64,000 nt of DNA from contig CAWICV010000006.1 in the NCBI GenBank assembly GCA_963834705.1, positions 124,001-188,000 on the forward strand, in the 5' to 3' direction. The notes beneath the pieces were generated by a model. It made no database searches. It was given only the letters and a program-made list of their open reading frames with translations, and had not been told where the DNA came from. Positions 31,270 through 41,019 of this stretch are shown in pieces. The stretch comes from RYN-230 sp963834705. GTDB lineage: Bacteria > Actinomycetota > Actinomycetes > Streptosporangiales > Streptosporangiaceae. A program made the translations under genes and the position numbers. Position 1 is the first letter of the stretch; each line of letters starts with the position of its first letter.

Positions 31270-32799
31270 TTAGCGGACGTAGAGCCGCAGCCACAGCCCC
31301 TGGATGTCCCAGCGGCGCACCAGCCGGAAACCCAGCCCGTCCAGCAGCACGACCGGGCGCGGTGAGGTCCATTCCACCACCCAGATCCGGCGTACCGTGG
31401 CCGCCCGCGCCCGGATCAGCTGGGTGGGCGCGTACCTGCCGCCCAGCGTGCCGGACTGCTGCGGGGACTGCCCGGTGCTGATGTCACGCAGCCGGGCCAG
31501 GCCGTACGGGTAGGCCGCCTCCATGGTGTGCTCTCCGGTGCCCTTGTCCGCGCCACGGCGCGAGCTGACGTTGAGCAGCGCGTCGCCGGGCTCGCGGTTG
31601 CGGGCCACGATCCGGTCCACCTGACGGATATTGATTCCGTGGCCGACCGCGCTGCGCTGGAAGACCTGGGTGGGCAGCCCGATCACCAGCAGCGCGATCA
31701 GGGCGGCCGGCCCGGCGTAGCGGCCGAGCGCGACCATGGCCGACCCGATGAGCAGCGCGGCCGCCGGGATGCAGAACACGATGTACCGGAACGTATACAC
31801 CGGGTGGGCCAGCGACGCGGTGAGCAGGATCACCGGCGGCAGCACCAGCCAGGGCAGGCACAGCGCGGCCAGCCGGCCGGGCCAGCAGCCGCCCAGCGGC
31901 CGCCGCCGGGCCAGCCGGCAGGCCACCGCGGCGGCCACCACGGCCACGCTGGCCAGCACCAGCGAGGTCCGGCCGAGCAGCCGCTGCACAGTGAGCACAT
32001 CCTTGATACCGGGCGGCTGGATCCAGTGGATCTGGTGCAGCTGGCTGTACCCGACCACCGCCACCGGGCCGACCGCGACCGCCGCCGCCAGCACCGCGAT
32101 CACCCAGCCGCGCCACAGGTCCTGACCCCGGCGCCACAGCCACAAGGTAAGTGCGTGCGCCACGACCAGCAGGAGAGCGAACAGGTTGCCGAAGCCGAGC
32201 AGGGCCAGGACGCCCCCGTACCCGGTCAGCCAGCCGTGGCGGCGGCCGGCCGGGCCGGCGTCCGCCGCGCGCACCAGGCAGTAGCTGGCCGTGGCGGCCA
32301 GCGCGGCCAGCAGCGCGCCTTCCCGGGCGTCCTGGGCGTAGGAGCTGACCGAGGGCAGGATCGCGAACGTCAGCCCGGCGGCCAGCCCGGCCCAGCCGGA
32401 CGCCAGCCTGCGGCCAAGCAGCGTGATCACATAGGCCGCGGCCGCCATGGCCAGCGCCGACGGCAGCCGGACGATCAGCTCGCTGCTGCCGCCGAATACC
32501 CGGACGACCACCCAGATCAGCACGTAGTACGCGCCATGCACCACGTCCACGTGGCTGAGCATCCGGATCAGCTGCGGGAAGCTGCGGTGCACCGCGGCCA
32601 GGGTGGCCGTCTCGTCCTTGGAGAACGACGGTCCGGAGATCCGGTACAGCCCGGCCAGCAGGGTGACCGCGGCGGGCAGTAACGGCAGCCAGGGCCCACT
32701 CAGCCCAGCAGATCCGGCTGGCCGCTCCGGTCCGGTATCGCCAGTACTGCCTGTCCCGCCGCGCCCGTCAATGACGGCCGGGCCCCCAGCGCCGTGCAA
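31270..32799 (-). CDS. Integral membrane glycosyltransferase, PMT/GT39-like
   Basis: 509 aa, about ten membrane helices. The N-terminal loop has FSKDETATLAAVHRS with the catalytic Asp-Glu pair of PMT-type enzymes, then HVDVVHGAYYVLIWVVVRVFG, RLPSALAMAAAAY and YAQDAREGALLAALA. It probably transfers a sugar from a polyprenyl phosphate donor to an outside acceptor. A TTG start at 32799 is the most upstream choice; the first 35 residues are Gly-rich and may not be translated. It stands alone between the exporter and the hopanoid operon. Confidence 0.8.
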   Translation of the reverse strand: MHGAGGPAVIDGRGGTGSTGDTGPERPAGSAGLSGPWLPLLPAAVTLLAGLYRISGPSFSKDETATLAAVHRSFPQLIRMLSHVDVVHGAYYVLIWVVVRVFGGSSELIVRLPSALAMAAAAYVITLLGRRLASGWAGLAAGLTFAILPSVSSYAQDAREGALLAALAATASYCLVRAADAGPAGRRHGWLTGYGGVLALLGFGNLFALLLVVAHALTLWLWRRGQDLWRGWVIAVLAAAVAVGPVAVVGYSQLHQIHWIQPPGIKDVLTVQRLLGRTSLVLASVAVVAAAVACRLARRRPLGGCWPGRLAALCLPWLVLPPVILLTASLAHPVYTFRYIVFCIPAAALLIGSAMVALGRYAGPAALIALLVIGLPTQVFQRSAVGHGINIRQVDRIVARNREPGDALLNVSSRRGADKGTGEHTMEAAYPYGLARLRDISTGQSPQQSGTLGGRYAPTQLIRARAATVRRIWVVEWTSPRPVVLLDGLGFRLVRRWDIQGLWLRLYVR

Positions 32800-32992
32800 C
32801 GTGCTGCCCTACCCCAAGTACGGTCCGTACCAGGCATCACGGCGCGCGACAGCACTCCCAGGGCCGGAATTCTGGCGATTCTCTGCACTCTATGCCAGCC
32901 CGGGCGGGTGATATGCCGCAAATCCTCCATTTTTGACGTTGACGCAAGCACATTTTGAGCTGTCGCTGAGGAAAGGGGGAAGCAGACCTGAC

Positions 32993-33997
32993 TCAGGTGT
33001 TCCGCATCGCGCGCAGCGACTCGCGTAGTGAACTGGTTGTGGCCAGCACGGCCGACGGTTCGTAGCCGCAGTGCGCCATGCAGTTCGCGCAGCGTGGGTC
33101 CTTGCCCCGGCCGTAGGAGTCCCAGTCCGTGGTCTCGATCAGTTCCTGGTACGTCTTCACGTAGCCGTCGGCCATCAGGTAGCAGGGCTTCTGCCAGCCG
33201 AGCAGCGAGTAGGACGGGATCCCCCAGGCGGTGCAGCCGAAGTCGGTCTTGCCTTCCAGGAAGTCCAGGAACAGCGGGGTGTGGTTGAGCCGCCACCGCT
33301 TCCGGTTGCCGTGGTCGAACGCCTTGCGGAACAGCTCCCGGGTCTCGGTGACGCCGAGGAAGTGCTCCTGGTCCGGCGCCTTCTCGTAGGCGTAGGCCGG
33401 CGAGATCTGCATCTCGTCGATGCCGAGATCGTCGTTCAGGTAGCTGAGCACGTCGATGACGGTCTGCGGGGTGTCCGTGTTGAAGAACGTGGTGTTCGTG
33501 TTGACCTTGAAGCCACGCTCCTTGGCCATCTTGATCGCCGCGACGGCGTCGTCGAACACCCCTTCCTTGCAGACCGACTCGTCGTGCCGCTCCTTCAGCC
33601 CGTCGATGTGCACCACCCAGGCGAAGTACGGCGACGGCTTGAACTTGTCGATCTTCTTCGGCATGAGCAGCGCGTTGGTGCACAGGAAGACGAACTTCTT
33701 CCGCTTGATCAGCTCGGCGACCAGCACGTCGATCTGCGGGTGCATCAGCGGCTCCCCGCCCGCGATGGACACCATGGGCGCGCCGCATTCGTCGATCGCG
33801 GCCAGCGCCTGCTCCACCGGCATCCGCTGCTTGAGCAGGGTGTGCGGCTGCTGGATCTTGCCGCAGCCGGCGCACTTCAGGTTGCAGGCGAACAGCGGCT
33901 CCAGCTCCACCAGCAGCGGGAACTTCTTCTTCCCGGTCAGCTTCTGGCGCATCAGGTAGGACCCGATGCGCACGCTCTGCCGCATGGAAACGGTCAT
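32993..33997 (-). CDS. hpnH: Adenosyl-hopene transferase HpnH (radical SAM)
   Basis: 334 aa radical SAM enzyme that joins the adenosyl radical to diploptene/hopene to give adenosylhopane. The 4Fe-4S motif CNLKCAGC (near residue 38), SIAGGEPLMHP, and HIDGLKERHDESVCKEGVFD are characteristic, and the C-terminal CANCMAHCGYEPSAV holds further Cys residues. The start overlaps the upstream stop (ATGA), and AAGGAGG lies nine bases before it, so this start is secure. It is the last gene of the hopanoid operon. Confidence 0.95.
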   Translation of the reverse strand: MTVSMRQSVRIGSYLMRQKLTGKKKFPLLVELEPLFACNLKCAGCGKIQQPHTLLKQRMPVEQALAAIDECGAPMVSIAGGEPLMHPQIDVLVAELIKRKKFVFLCTNALLMPKKIDKFKPSPYFAWVVHIDGLKERHDESVCKEGVFDDAVAAIKMAKERGFKVNTNTTFFNTDTPQTVIDVLSYLNDDLGIDEMQISPAYAYEKAPDQEHFLGVTETRELFRKAFDHGNRKRWRLNHTPLFLDFLEGKTDFGCTAWGIPSYSLLGWQKPCYLMADGYVKTYQELIETTDWDSYGRGKDPRCANCMAHCGYEPSAVLATTSSLRESLRAMRNT

Positions 33998-35550
33998 GAC
34001 TGCCTAACCTCCTTGGGCAGGCTGAAACGGATGTTCTCGGTGGTGATCACGCGCTCGCTGACCTCGACGGAGCCGAGGCCGCCGAGCGCGGTGACGATGT
34101 CCTCGACCACCGCGGGCGGCGCGGACGCGCCCGCGGTCAGGCCGATGGTGGACGCCCCGGCCAGCCAGCCCAGCTCAATGTCGGACGGGCCGTCGATCAG
34201 GTGGGCCGGGGTACCCGCCCGCTGCGCGGTCTCTACCAGCCGCACAGAGTTGGAGGAGTTGGCCGACCCGGCCACCAGCACCAGGTCGGACTCGGCCGCC
34301 ACGGCGCGGGCCGCGCGCTGCCGGTTGGTGGTGGCGTAGCAGATGTCGTCGCTGCCCGGCGCGCGGGCGTCCGGAAACCGGTCGCGCAGCGCGCCGGCGA
34401 TGCCCGCCGCCTCGTCCATGGCCAGCGTGGTCTGCATCAGGTAGGCGACCTTGCTGGGGTCCGCCGGGCGCAGCCGGCCGACGTCCTCGGCCGTCTCCAC
34501 CAGCGCCACCGAATCCGGCGCCTCGCCCAGCGTGCCCTGGACCTCCTCGTGCCCGGCGTGCCCGATCAGCGCGACCAGGTAGCCGTCGGCCGCGAACCGG
34601 CGGGCCTCGGCATGCACCTTGGCCACCAGCGGGCAGGTGGCATCCACCGTGCTCAGGCCGCGGCGGTCGGCCTCGTCCCGGACCGTGGGCGACACGCCGT
34701 GCGCGGAGAACACCACCCGGGCGCCGTCCGGCACCTCGCTCAGCTCGTCCACGAAGATCGCCCCGCGGGCTTCAAGACTGGACACCACGTGCGAGTTGTG
34801 CACGATCTGCTTGCGCACGTAGACGGGCGGCCCGTGCTGCTCCAGGATCCGCTCGACGATCTGGATGGCCCGCTCCACCCCGGCGCAGAACGATCGCGGC
34901 CCGGCCAGCAGCACCTGGCGCTCGCCCGCGGCCGCGGCCCAGCGGGCCAGCGCGGGCCCGGCCGCGCGCAGCGACCGGAGGGCGGCCACCCCGCCGCCCA
35001 GCGCCGACGGGCGGAGCAGCGGCCGGCCCGGGGTGTCCGAGATGGCCCTCACCACGGCCACCGGCCGGCCCCGCGCCGCCTTGATCAGCTCGGCCGATTC
35101 CATGTCCACCGCGATGGCGCCGTCGGCGGCCAGCCGGTCCCGCTGCCCCGGCCGGAACAGGTGATCGACCGTGACCACCCGGCCGGTGCGCACCCGCAGC
35201 CCGGCCCGGCGCAGTTCGCCCGCCAGCAGTTGCGCCGACGGGATCGGGGTGACCGTCTGCCCGTCGCCGACCTCGCTGGCCACCACCAGGTCGCCGGGGA
35301 CCAGGTCATCGGCCAGCCCGCCGCCGGTGCCCGCGACGGCCAGCGCGCGCAGCGACAGCGGGCCCAGCGCGGCGGCCCGGGCCGCGGCCCGGCGTGGCCC
35401 GTACCCGGTGGCCACCACCGCGGCGGCGGTGCCGTCCAGCCCGCGGCGGACCGCCCGGGCTTCCAGCCGCAGCGGCGCGCAGACCAGCAGGCCGGACTGC
35501 TCCACCACCGGCGGCCGGGTCCGCGGGCTCACCTGCATCAGCCGGGTCAT
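33994..35550 (-). CDS. hpnG-ispH: HpnG nucleoside phosphorylase fused to IspH reductase
   Basis: 518 aa two-domain protein. Residues about 15-200 form a nucleoside phosphorylase domain like HpnG (AGTGGGLADDLVPGDLVVASEV, AVDMESAELIKAA) that releases adenine from adenosylhopane. Residues about 205-518 are a full IspH, which makes IPP and DMAPP from HMBPP with a 4Fe-4S cluster. The cluster Cys are in PRSFCAGVERA, DATCPLV and DDICYATTNRQ; His residues are in HNSHVV and GHAGHEEVQGT, the latter with the catalytic Glu. No stop or frameshift lies at the junction. Overlaps at both ends (ATGA) fix it in the operon. Confidence 0.93.
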   Translation of the reverse strand: MTRLMQVSPRTRPPVVEQSGLLVCAPLRLEARAVRRGLDGTAAAVVATGYGPRRAAARAAALGPLSLRALAVAGTGGGLADDLVPGDLVVASEVGDGQTVTPIPSAQLLAGELRRAGLRVRTGRVVTVDHLFRPGQRDRLAADGAIAVDMESAELIKAARGRPVAVVRAISDTPGRPLLRPSALGGGVAALRSLRAAGPALARWAAAAGERQVLLAGPRSFCAGVERAIQIVERILEQHGPPVYVRKQIVHNSHVVSSLEARGAIFVDELSEVPDGARVVFSAHGVSPTVRDEADRRGLSTVDATCPLVAKVHAEARRFAADGYLVALIGHAGHEEVQGTLGEAPDSVALVETAEDVGRLRPADPSKVAYLMQTTLAMDEAAGIAGALRDRFPDARAPGSDDICYATTNRQRAARAVAAESDLVLVAGSANSSNSVRLVETAQRAGTPAHLIDGPSDIELGWLAGASTIGLTAGASAPPAVVEDIVTALGGLGSVEVSERVITTENIRFSLPKEVRQS

Positions 35551-37493
35551 GACTGCGCCGCCAGGTAGCGGCCGAGCGCGCTGACCGGGAACACCAGCCG
35601 GTACAGGTGGTAGTTGATGTAAAAGTCACCCGGGAAGCCAGTGCCGGTGTACTGCGGCTCGTCCCAGGTGCCGTCCGCCCGCTGGTGCTCGGTGAGCCAG
35701 CGGGCTCCCGCTTCCGCGGCCGGGCCCGGCGGCCCGGCGGCCAGCAGCGCGAGCAGCGCCCAGGCCGTCTGCGACGCGGTCGACGTGCCCTGCCCGGCCA
35801 GCCCGGGGTCGTCGTAGGAGCGCAGGTCCTCGCCCCAGCCCCCGTCCGGGTTCTGGTGCTCTTCCAGCCAGCGCACCGCCCGCTGGATGGCCGGCTTGCT
35901 GGCCGGCACGCCCGCCGCGATCAGCGCGGGCACCACCGCGCCGGTGCCGTACACGTAGTTCGCGCCCCACCGGCCGGACCACGACCCGTCCGGCTCCTGC
36001 GCCCGGAGCAGCCAGACCACGCCGCGCCGGACGGCCCGGCTGCCGGCCTGGCCCTCCGCGGCCAGCGCCTCGACCACGTGCGCGGTGACGTCGGCCGACG
36101 GGGGGTCGATGACCGCGCCGAAGTCGCAGAACGGCAGCTTGGTGACCAGCGTGGACGTGTTGTCCGCGTCGAACGCGCCCCAGCCGCCGTCGGCGGACTG
36201 CATACCCGTCATCCAGCGCAGCCCCCGGCCGATCGATGGGTGCCGGCCGCCCGGGCCGGCCAGGCCCGGCGCGGTCCGGCGCAGCGCCAGCACGGCTTCC
36301 GCGGTGTCGTCGATGTCCGGGTAGCCGTCATTGTCGAACTCGAACGCCCAGCCCCCGGGGGCCAGGTCCGGCCGCCGCACCTGCCAGTCCCCGGGGCCGG
36401 GCATCTCCTCGGCCAGCAGCCAGTCGGCTGCCTGGCGCAGCGCCGGGTGGTCCGGCGGCAGGCCCGCGTCGGCCAGCGCGATGACGGCCAGCACCGTGTC
36501 CCACACCGGCGACTGGCAGGCTTCCAGCCGCCGGATCTTGCCGTCCGGGGTGTCCTCCCAGATGGTGAACCGGTCCAGGCCGGCCAGCCCGCGCTGCATG
36601 ACCGGATGGTTCAGCTCGTAGCCCAGCAGGTTCAGCGCGATCAGCGAGTACACCCACGGTGGCTGGATCCCGCCCCAGCAGCCGTCCCGCTCCTGGCGCG
36701 CGATGATCCACTCCGCGCACCGGCGCAGCGCGGCGCGGCGCACTGCCCGCACCGGCCGGGCTCGCCGGCCGTGCTTCTCATAGCCGTGCAGCGCGCGGTC
36801 CAGCTGGCCGAACGCCAGTGCCCAGCCGGTCCGGTCCGCAGCCTGCGACGACCTGCGGGTCAGCTGGCCCGGGGGCTGTGCCAGCCAGATTTCGTCCAGG
36901 CTGAAGGGGAGGGACCGGACCGGCCGGAACGAGCCCACTACGGTCAGCGGAACAATTGTCTGCCGAGCCCAGCAGGCCCAGTCGTACACATTAAGCGGGA
37001 ACCAGGCCGGCAGGTACACCATTTCGGGTGGCATGACCGGAAGGTCATCCCAGGACCACTGGCCGAACAGGGCCAGCCAGATCCGGGTGAACACCCGGGT
37101 GGCCGGGATGCCGCCCTGGTCACGGATCCAGCCGGCCGCCCGGGCCATGTGCGCCGCGTCCGGCGCGTGCCCGGCCAGCCGCAGCGCCACGTACGCCTCG
37201 ACCGTGGTGGACAGGTCGCCGGGGCCGCCGTAAAAGTTGGCCCAGGTCCCGTCCGGGCGCTGTTTGGATGCGATCCACCGGGCCGCCGCGGCGGTCTCCT
37301 CGTCGGTGCGCACCCCGAGGAACTCGCGCAGCAGCAGGTCCTCGGCGTCCATCGTGACGTTGGTTTCGAGCTCGCCCTGCCACCAGCCCTCGTCATGCTG
37401 GCGGCTGAGCAGGTGATCGCGGGCGCTGGCCAGCGCGGACTCGGCGCCGGAGAGCGCGGGAGACCCGCCGGATCGCGCGTGCGTCACTGTCAT
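35547..37493 (-). CDS. shc: Squalene-hopene cyclase
   Basis: 648 aa class II triterpene cyclase that converts squalene to hopene at the membrane. The acid motif DIDDTAEAV (DxDD) is present, along with multiple QW repeats such as QSADGGWGAFD, QEPDGSWSGRWG and QNPDGGWGED. Length is typical (630-680). A GGAGAG site precedes ATG 37493. An 83-bp gap with a small GCCTGCC hairpin separates it from the prenyl synthase gene, so expression may be partly uncoupled from upstream genes. Confidence 0.96.
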   Translation of the reverse strand: MTVTHARSGGSPALSGAESALASARDHLLSRQHDEGWWQGELETNVTMDAEDLLLREFLGVRTDEETAAAARWIASKQRPDGTWANFYGGPGDLSTTVEAYVALRLAGHAPDAAHMARAAGWIRDQGGIPATRVFTRIWLALFGQWSWDDLPVMPPEMVYLPAWFPLNVYDWACWARQTIVPLTVVGSFRPVRSLPFSLDEIWLAQPPGQLTRRSSQAADRTGWALAFGQLDRALHGYEKHGRRARPVRAVRRAALRRCAEWIIARQERDGCWGGIQPPWVYSLIALNLLGYELNHPVMQRGLAGLDRFTIWEDTPDGKIRRLEACQSPVWDTVLAVIALADAGLPPDHPALRQAADWLLAEEMPGPGDWQVRRPDLAPGGWAFEFDNDGYPDIDDTAEAVLALRRTAPGLAGPGGRHPSIGRGLRWMTGMQSADGGWGAFDADNTSTLVTKLPFCDFGAVIDPPSADVTAHVVEALAAEGQAGSRAVRRGVVWLLRAQEPDGSWSGRWGANYVYGTGAVVPALIAAGVPASKPAIQRAVRWLEEHQNPDGGWGEDLRSYDDPGLAGQGTSTASQTAWALLALLAAGPPGPAAEAGARWLTEHQRADGTWDEPQYTGTGFPGDFYINYHLYRLVFPVSALGRYLAAQS

Positions 37494-37576
37494 CAGTCTC
37501 TCCTCACCATCACCACAAGCCCCCGCACCAACGCCGCCTGCCCCAGGCAGGCCCGGTCACCCCCCGGCCTAGCTGC

Positions 37577-38575
37577 TCACCATTGCCGCGCCGTGATGAA
37601 CTCGGCGATCCCGGCGAACTCGGCCCGCACCTCGTCGGGCATGTCCGTCTCGTTCAGGCACTTCTCCGCCGCGGCCAGCTGGTCCGCCGCCTCGCCCTCG
37701 GTCCAGCTCTTGCCGCCGGCCTCCTCGACCAGCCGGGCGGCCCGGGCCAGGTCGTCCTCGCTCAGCTCGCCCGGCTCGGCCAGCACCGCGGCCAGTTCCT
37801 CGCCCGCCATCGACCCGCTGGTCAGCGCGGCCACCACGGGCAGCGACTTCTTCCGCGCCCGCAGGTCGGCCCGGACCGGCTTGCCGGTCACCTCGGGCGC
37901 ACCCCAGATGCCGAGCAGGTCGTCGGTGAGCTGGAAGGCCTGACCGGCGTGCGCGCCGAAGCCGGCCAGCCCCATGGCCAGCCCGGGCGGCGCGCCCACG
38001 TGGATGGCCCCGATGCTGCAGGCACAGGCCATCAGCGCCGCGGTCTTGTCGCCCGCCATCGCGACGCACTCGGCCAGCGTGACGTCGTCGCGCTGCTCGA
38101 AGGCGAGGTCCGCGCCCTGCCCGGCGATCAGCCGGAGCACCGCGGCGGACAGGCAGCGGGCGGCCCACACGCCCTGCGTGGGGGTGTCCTCCAGCAGGAT
38201 GTCCTGGGCCAGCGCGAGCAGTGCGTCACCGGCCAGGATGGCCGCGCCCACGCCGTGCACCGTCCAGGCGGTCGGCCGGTGCCGCCGCTCGGTGTCGCCA
38301 TCCATGATGTCGTCGTGCAGCAGCGAGAAGTTGTGCACCAGCTCGACCGCGACCGCCGCGGGCACGCCGCGGTCCGGCGCGGCCCCGGCGGCGCGCGCCG
38401 ACAGCAGCGCCAGCGCCGGGCGCAGCGCCTTGCCCGCGCCGCCGCTGCCATCCAGGCCCAGGTGGTACGCGGCTACCGTGCGCACCTCGGGGGTGAGCCG
38501 GCCCACGGCCGCGGCCAGCGCGGGCCCGACCAGATCGCGGGCCGTTTCCACGCCGGCCGGCATGACGGCGGTCAC
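37577..38575 (-). CDS. Polyprenyl (farnesyl/geranylgeranyl-type) diphosphate synthase
   Basis: 332 aa trans-isoprenyl synthase. First Asp-rich motif LLHDDIMDGDTERRHRPT and second motif QLTDDLLGIWG bind Mg-diphosphate; VAVELVHNFSLLHDD is typical. In hopanoid operons this enzyme supplies farnesyl diphosphate to HpnC/HpnD. The residue pattern around the first motif does not allow product length to be called by eye. The GTG start overlaps the HpnE stop by four bases. Confidence 0.92.
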   Translation of the reverse strand: MTAVMPAGVETARDLVGPALAAAVGRLTPEVRTVAAYHLGLDGSGGAGKALRPALALLSARAAGAAPDRGVPAAVAVELVHNFSLLHDDIMDGDTERRHRPTAWTVHGVGAAILAGDALLALAQDILLEDTPTQGVWAARCLSAAVLRLIAGQGADLAFEQRDDVTLAECVAMAGDKTAALMACACSIGAIHVGAPPGLAMGLAGFGAHAGQAFQLTDDLLGIWGAPEVTGKPVRADLRARKKSLPVVAALTSGSMAGEELAAVLAEPGELSEDDLARAARLVEEAGGKSWTEGEAADQLAAAEKCLNETDMPDEVRAEFAGIAEFITARQW

Positions 38576-40029
38576 GAGGACGCTCCGGCGGCAGCCGTCG
38601 CCCGGCTGCCCGCAGGCACACCGCGGGGTGATTGGGCCATCTCGCGTCGCAGCTCACGAGCTGCGATAAGTCCGCTTCGCACGGCTCCCTCCATCGTGTC
38701 CGGCCACCCGGTATCGGTCCAGGCGCCCGCGAGTACCAGGCCGGCCAGCCCGGTCCCGGCGGCCGGGCGCCGCTCACCACACCCGGGAACCTGCCGGAAC
38801 GTGGCCCGGCGCTCCCTGGTGACGAAGAAATCTGTGATCTGCGCGTCCCGCGCGGCCGGGAACAGCTGGGCCATCGCGGGCACGAACCGGTCGCGCAGCA
38901 CCGCGGCCGGGGTTTCCACCACGTCGTCCGCGGCCGACACCGAGATGGCCAGGTACTGGCCGGCCGCCAGCCCGGACGGCCCGGTCCGGTCGAACACCCA
39001 CTGCACCGGCGAGTCCACCGCGGCCGCGAACGGCAGCCGGGTCACCCGCCGGTCATAGATGATGTGCACGTTGACGATGGGCGACGCGCCCAGCTCACGC
39101 CACTGCTCCGGGCCCGGTCCCGGTGCGGTCGCGCCGGGTGGCAGCAGCCGGGCGGCCGGTTCCGGCGGCACCGCCAAAACCACGCCGTCGGCCTCGATGC
39201 CGTCCGGGGTTGAACTGCCCCGGTCCGCGAGCTGGACCCGGAACCGGCCACCGGGCAATGGCGTTATGGCGGCGACTTTCGCGCTCAGCCGGACGGTGAC
39301 GCCGAGCTCTTGCAGCTTGCGCGCGCCAGCGTGGCCGTGCAGGTCGCCCAGCGGGACGCCGGGGGTGCCGATGTCGGCCGCGCCGCGGCGGCCCAGCAGC
39401 GCGGTCTTGATCACGGTGGCGGCCAGCGCCAGGTTGGCATCGTCCCCGGCCACGTTGAGCGCGGACACGGTGAACAGATCCCAGAGCACCCGGCGGGCCC
39501 GCTCGCCCTGCCCGTGCGCGGCCAGCCAGTCGCCCAGCCGCTGGCCGTCCAGGGCCGGGTCAGCCGGGTCGAGGAACCGCATCGGCAGCGCGGCCTGGGC
39601 GGCCCGCAACCGGTCGGCCAGCGGCAGCAGCCGGTAACCGGCCAGCGCCTGGCCGAAGTGCAGCGGGCCGGGCAGCGCGGTGCGGCGCAGCCGCGCCTGG
39701 CCGCGGCGGCTGAGCACGGTGACGTCGAACCGGTCCTGCAGCGACACCGAGCCGGTCATCCCGAGCCGGGCGATCAGCTCCCGGTACGCGGTGCAGCAGC
39801 CCAGGAAGACGTGCTGCCCGTTGTCCACGACCAGGCCGTCCCGGCTGAACGAGCAGGTGGCCCCGCCCAGCCTGGGCCGCGCTTCGAGCAGCGTGACCGG
39901 GGCGCCCGCCTCGCGCAGCCCGATGGCGGCGGTAATCCCGGCCAGGCCGCCACCAACCACAACCACGTGGCGGCGGGGGTCAGCCGCGGCCGGGCCGGCC
40001 GTCGCGCTCACCCCTGGCTCCGCGCTCAT
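38572..40029 (-). CDS. hpnE: Hydroxysqualene dehydroxylase HpnE
   Basis: 485 aa FAD-dependent amine-oxidase-fold enzyme that reduces hydroxysqualene to squalene. The FAD-binding motif VVVVGGGLAGITAAIGLREAG is at about 22-42, then LLEARPRLGGATCSF and DNGQHVFLGCCTAYRELI, which is specific to the squalene-associated desaturase family. The C-terminus has LVLAGAWTDTGWPDTMEGAVRSG. Overlaps of four bases with both neighbours show translational coupling. Confidence 0.93.
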   Translation of the reverse strand: MSAEPGVSATAGPAAADPRRHVVVVGGGLAGITAAIGLREAGAPVTLLEARPRLGGATCSFSRDGLVVDNGQHVFLGCCTAYRELIARLGMTGSVSLQDRFDVTVLSRRGQARLRRTALPGPLHFGQALAGYRLLPLADRLRAAQAALPMRFLDPADPALDGQRLGDWLAAHGQGERARRVLWDLFTVSALNVAGDDANLALAATVIKTALLGRRGAADIGTPGVPLGDLHGHAGARKLQELGVTVRLSAKVAAITPLPGGRFRVQLADRGSSTPDGIEADGVVLAVPPEPAARLLPPGATAPGPGPEQWRELGASPIVNVHIIYDRRVTRLPFAAAVDSPVQWVFDRTGPSGLAAGQYLAISVSAADDVVETPAAVLRDRFVPAMAQLFPAARDAQITDFFVTRERRATFRQVPGCGERRPAAGTGLAGLVLAGAWTDTGWPDTMEGAVRSGLIAARELRREMAQSPRGVPAGSRATAAAGASS

Positions 40030-41015
40030 GCGTCCCCTCCGGCCGTCGGTGTGGGCTGCGCCCGGCCCGCCCGCACCGCGGCACTGGCCAGTGCCCGGGC
40101 CGCCACGGTGGCCTTCTCCCCGGCGGACAGCGACACCCGGCGGTGCAGCACGGCATCCGGGCTGGCCGCGATGCTCTGCAGCAGCCGGTAGTAGATCCCG
40201 GCCATCGCGCCGGTGCAGGCCGCGCTGCGCCGGTCCAGCATCGGCATCAGCCGCAGCCCGCGCGCGTACCAGTCGCGGGCCCGGTCCGCCTCGAACACGA
40301 CCAGCTCGACCAGCTTGGGGTCGGCGGCCGGGGCGCCGGAGCCATTCGGCCGCAGCTTGGCGCCGAACCGCTTGAAGTCCTCGGCAGGCAGGTAGACCCG
40401 GCCGGTCCCGTAGTCCTCGCGAATGTCCCGCAGGATGTTGGTCAGCTGCAGGGCCACGCCGAGCGCGTCGGCCAGCGGCGCGGCGGTGGCCACGTCACGG
40501 GTGCCGAACACGCCGAGGGACAGCCGCCCGATCGAGCCCGCCACGCAGCGGCAGTAGTGGTGCAGGTCGTCGAACGTGGCGTAGCTGGTGCCCCGCACGT
40601 CGGCCTCGCACCCGTCGATCAGCTCGCCGAACGCGGCCAGCGGGATCGGGAACCGGCGGCCCGCGTCGGCCAGGGCAATTAGAACGGGATCTTGATGCAG
40701 AGCGTCCTGATGCAGAGCGTCCTGATGCAGAGCGTCCTGATGCACTGCATCATCCTGCCCGGGATCTGCCCTGGCTGGCGACTGGGTTCCCGCGGCCAGC
40801 TTGGTCACCTCGGCGCGGGCCTGGCCCAGTGCGGCCAGCTTCTGGTCCGCGGGCAGGTCGCCATCCCCGATGTCATCGATGCGCCGGGCGAACGCATACA
40901 CCGCGGACAGCGCGCGCCGCTTGGCCGGCGGCAGCAGCCGGATGCCGTAGGAGAAGTTGCGGGCCTGGGTCCGGGTGATCTCTTCGCAATGCCGGTACGC
41001 CGCGGGCACGTCCAT
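40026..41015 (-). CDS. hpnD: Presqualene diphosphate synthase HpnD
   Basis: 329 aa from ATG 41015, preceded by GGGAGGTGA. Condenses two farnesyl diphosphates to presqualene diphosphate. Both Asp-rich motifs are present: FARRIDDIGDGD and LTNILRDIREDYGTGRVYLP. ITRTQARNFSYGIRLLP is the family N-terminus. An in-frame insertion of HQDAL repeats (about residues 93-112) comes from a 15-bp minisatellite and sits in a loop between helices where other HpnD proteins are shorter. It overlaps hpnE by ATGA. Confidence 0.93.
   Translation of the reverse strand: MDVPAAYRHCEEITRTQARNFSYGIRLLPPAKRRALSAVYAFARRIDDIGDGDLPADQKLAALGQARAEVTKLAAGTQSPARADPGQDDAVHQDALHQDALHQDALHQDPVLIALADAGRRFPIPLAAFGELIDGCEADVRGTSYATFDDLHHYCRCVAGSIGRLSLGVFGTRDVATAAPLADALGVALQLTNILRDIREDYGTGRVYLPAEDFKRFGAKLRPNGSGAPAADPKLVELVVFEADRARDWYARGLRLMPMLDRRSAACTGAMAGIYYRLLQSIAASPDAVLHRRVSLSAGEKATVAARALASAAVRAGRAQPTPTAGGDA
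40693..40737. repeat. 15-bp minisatellite x3 within hpnD
   Basis: Three exact copies of TGATGCAGAGCGTCC (40693-40707, 40708-40722, 40723-40737) followed by a partial copy. It encodes the HQDAL repeats and keeps the frame. Confidence 0.9.
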
Positions 41016-41019
41016 CCGA

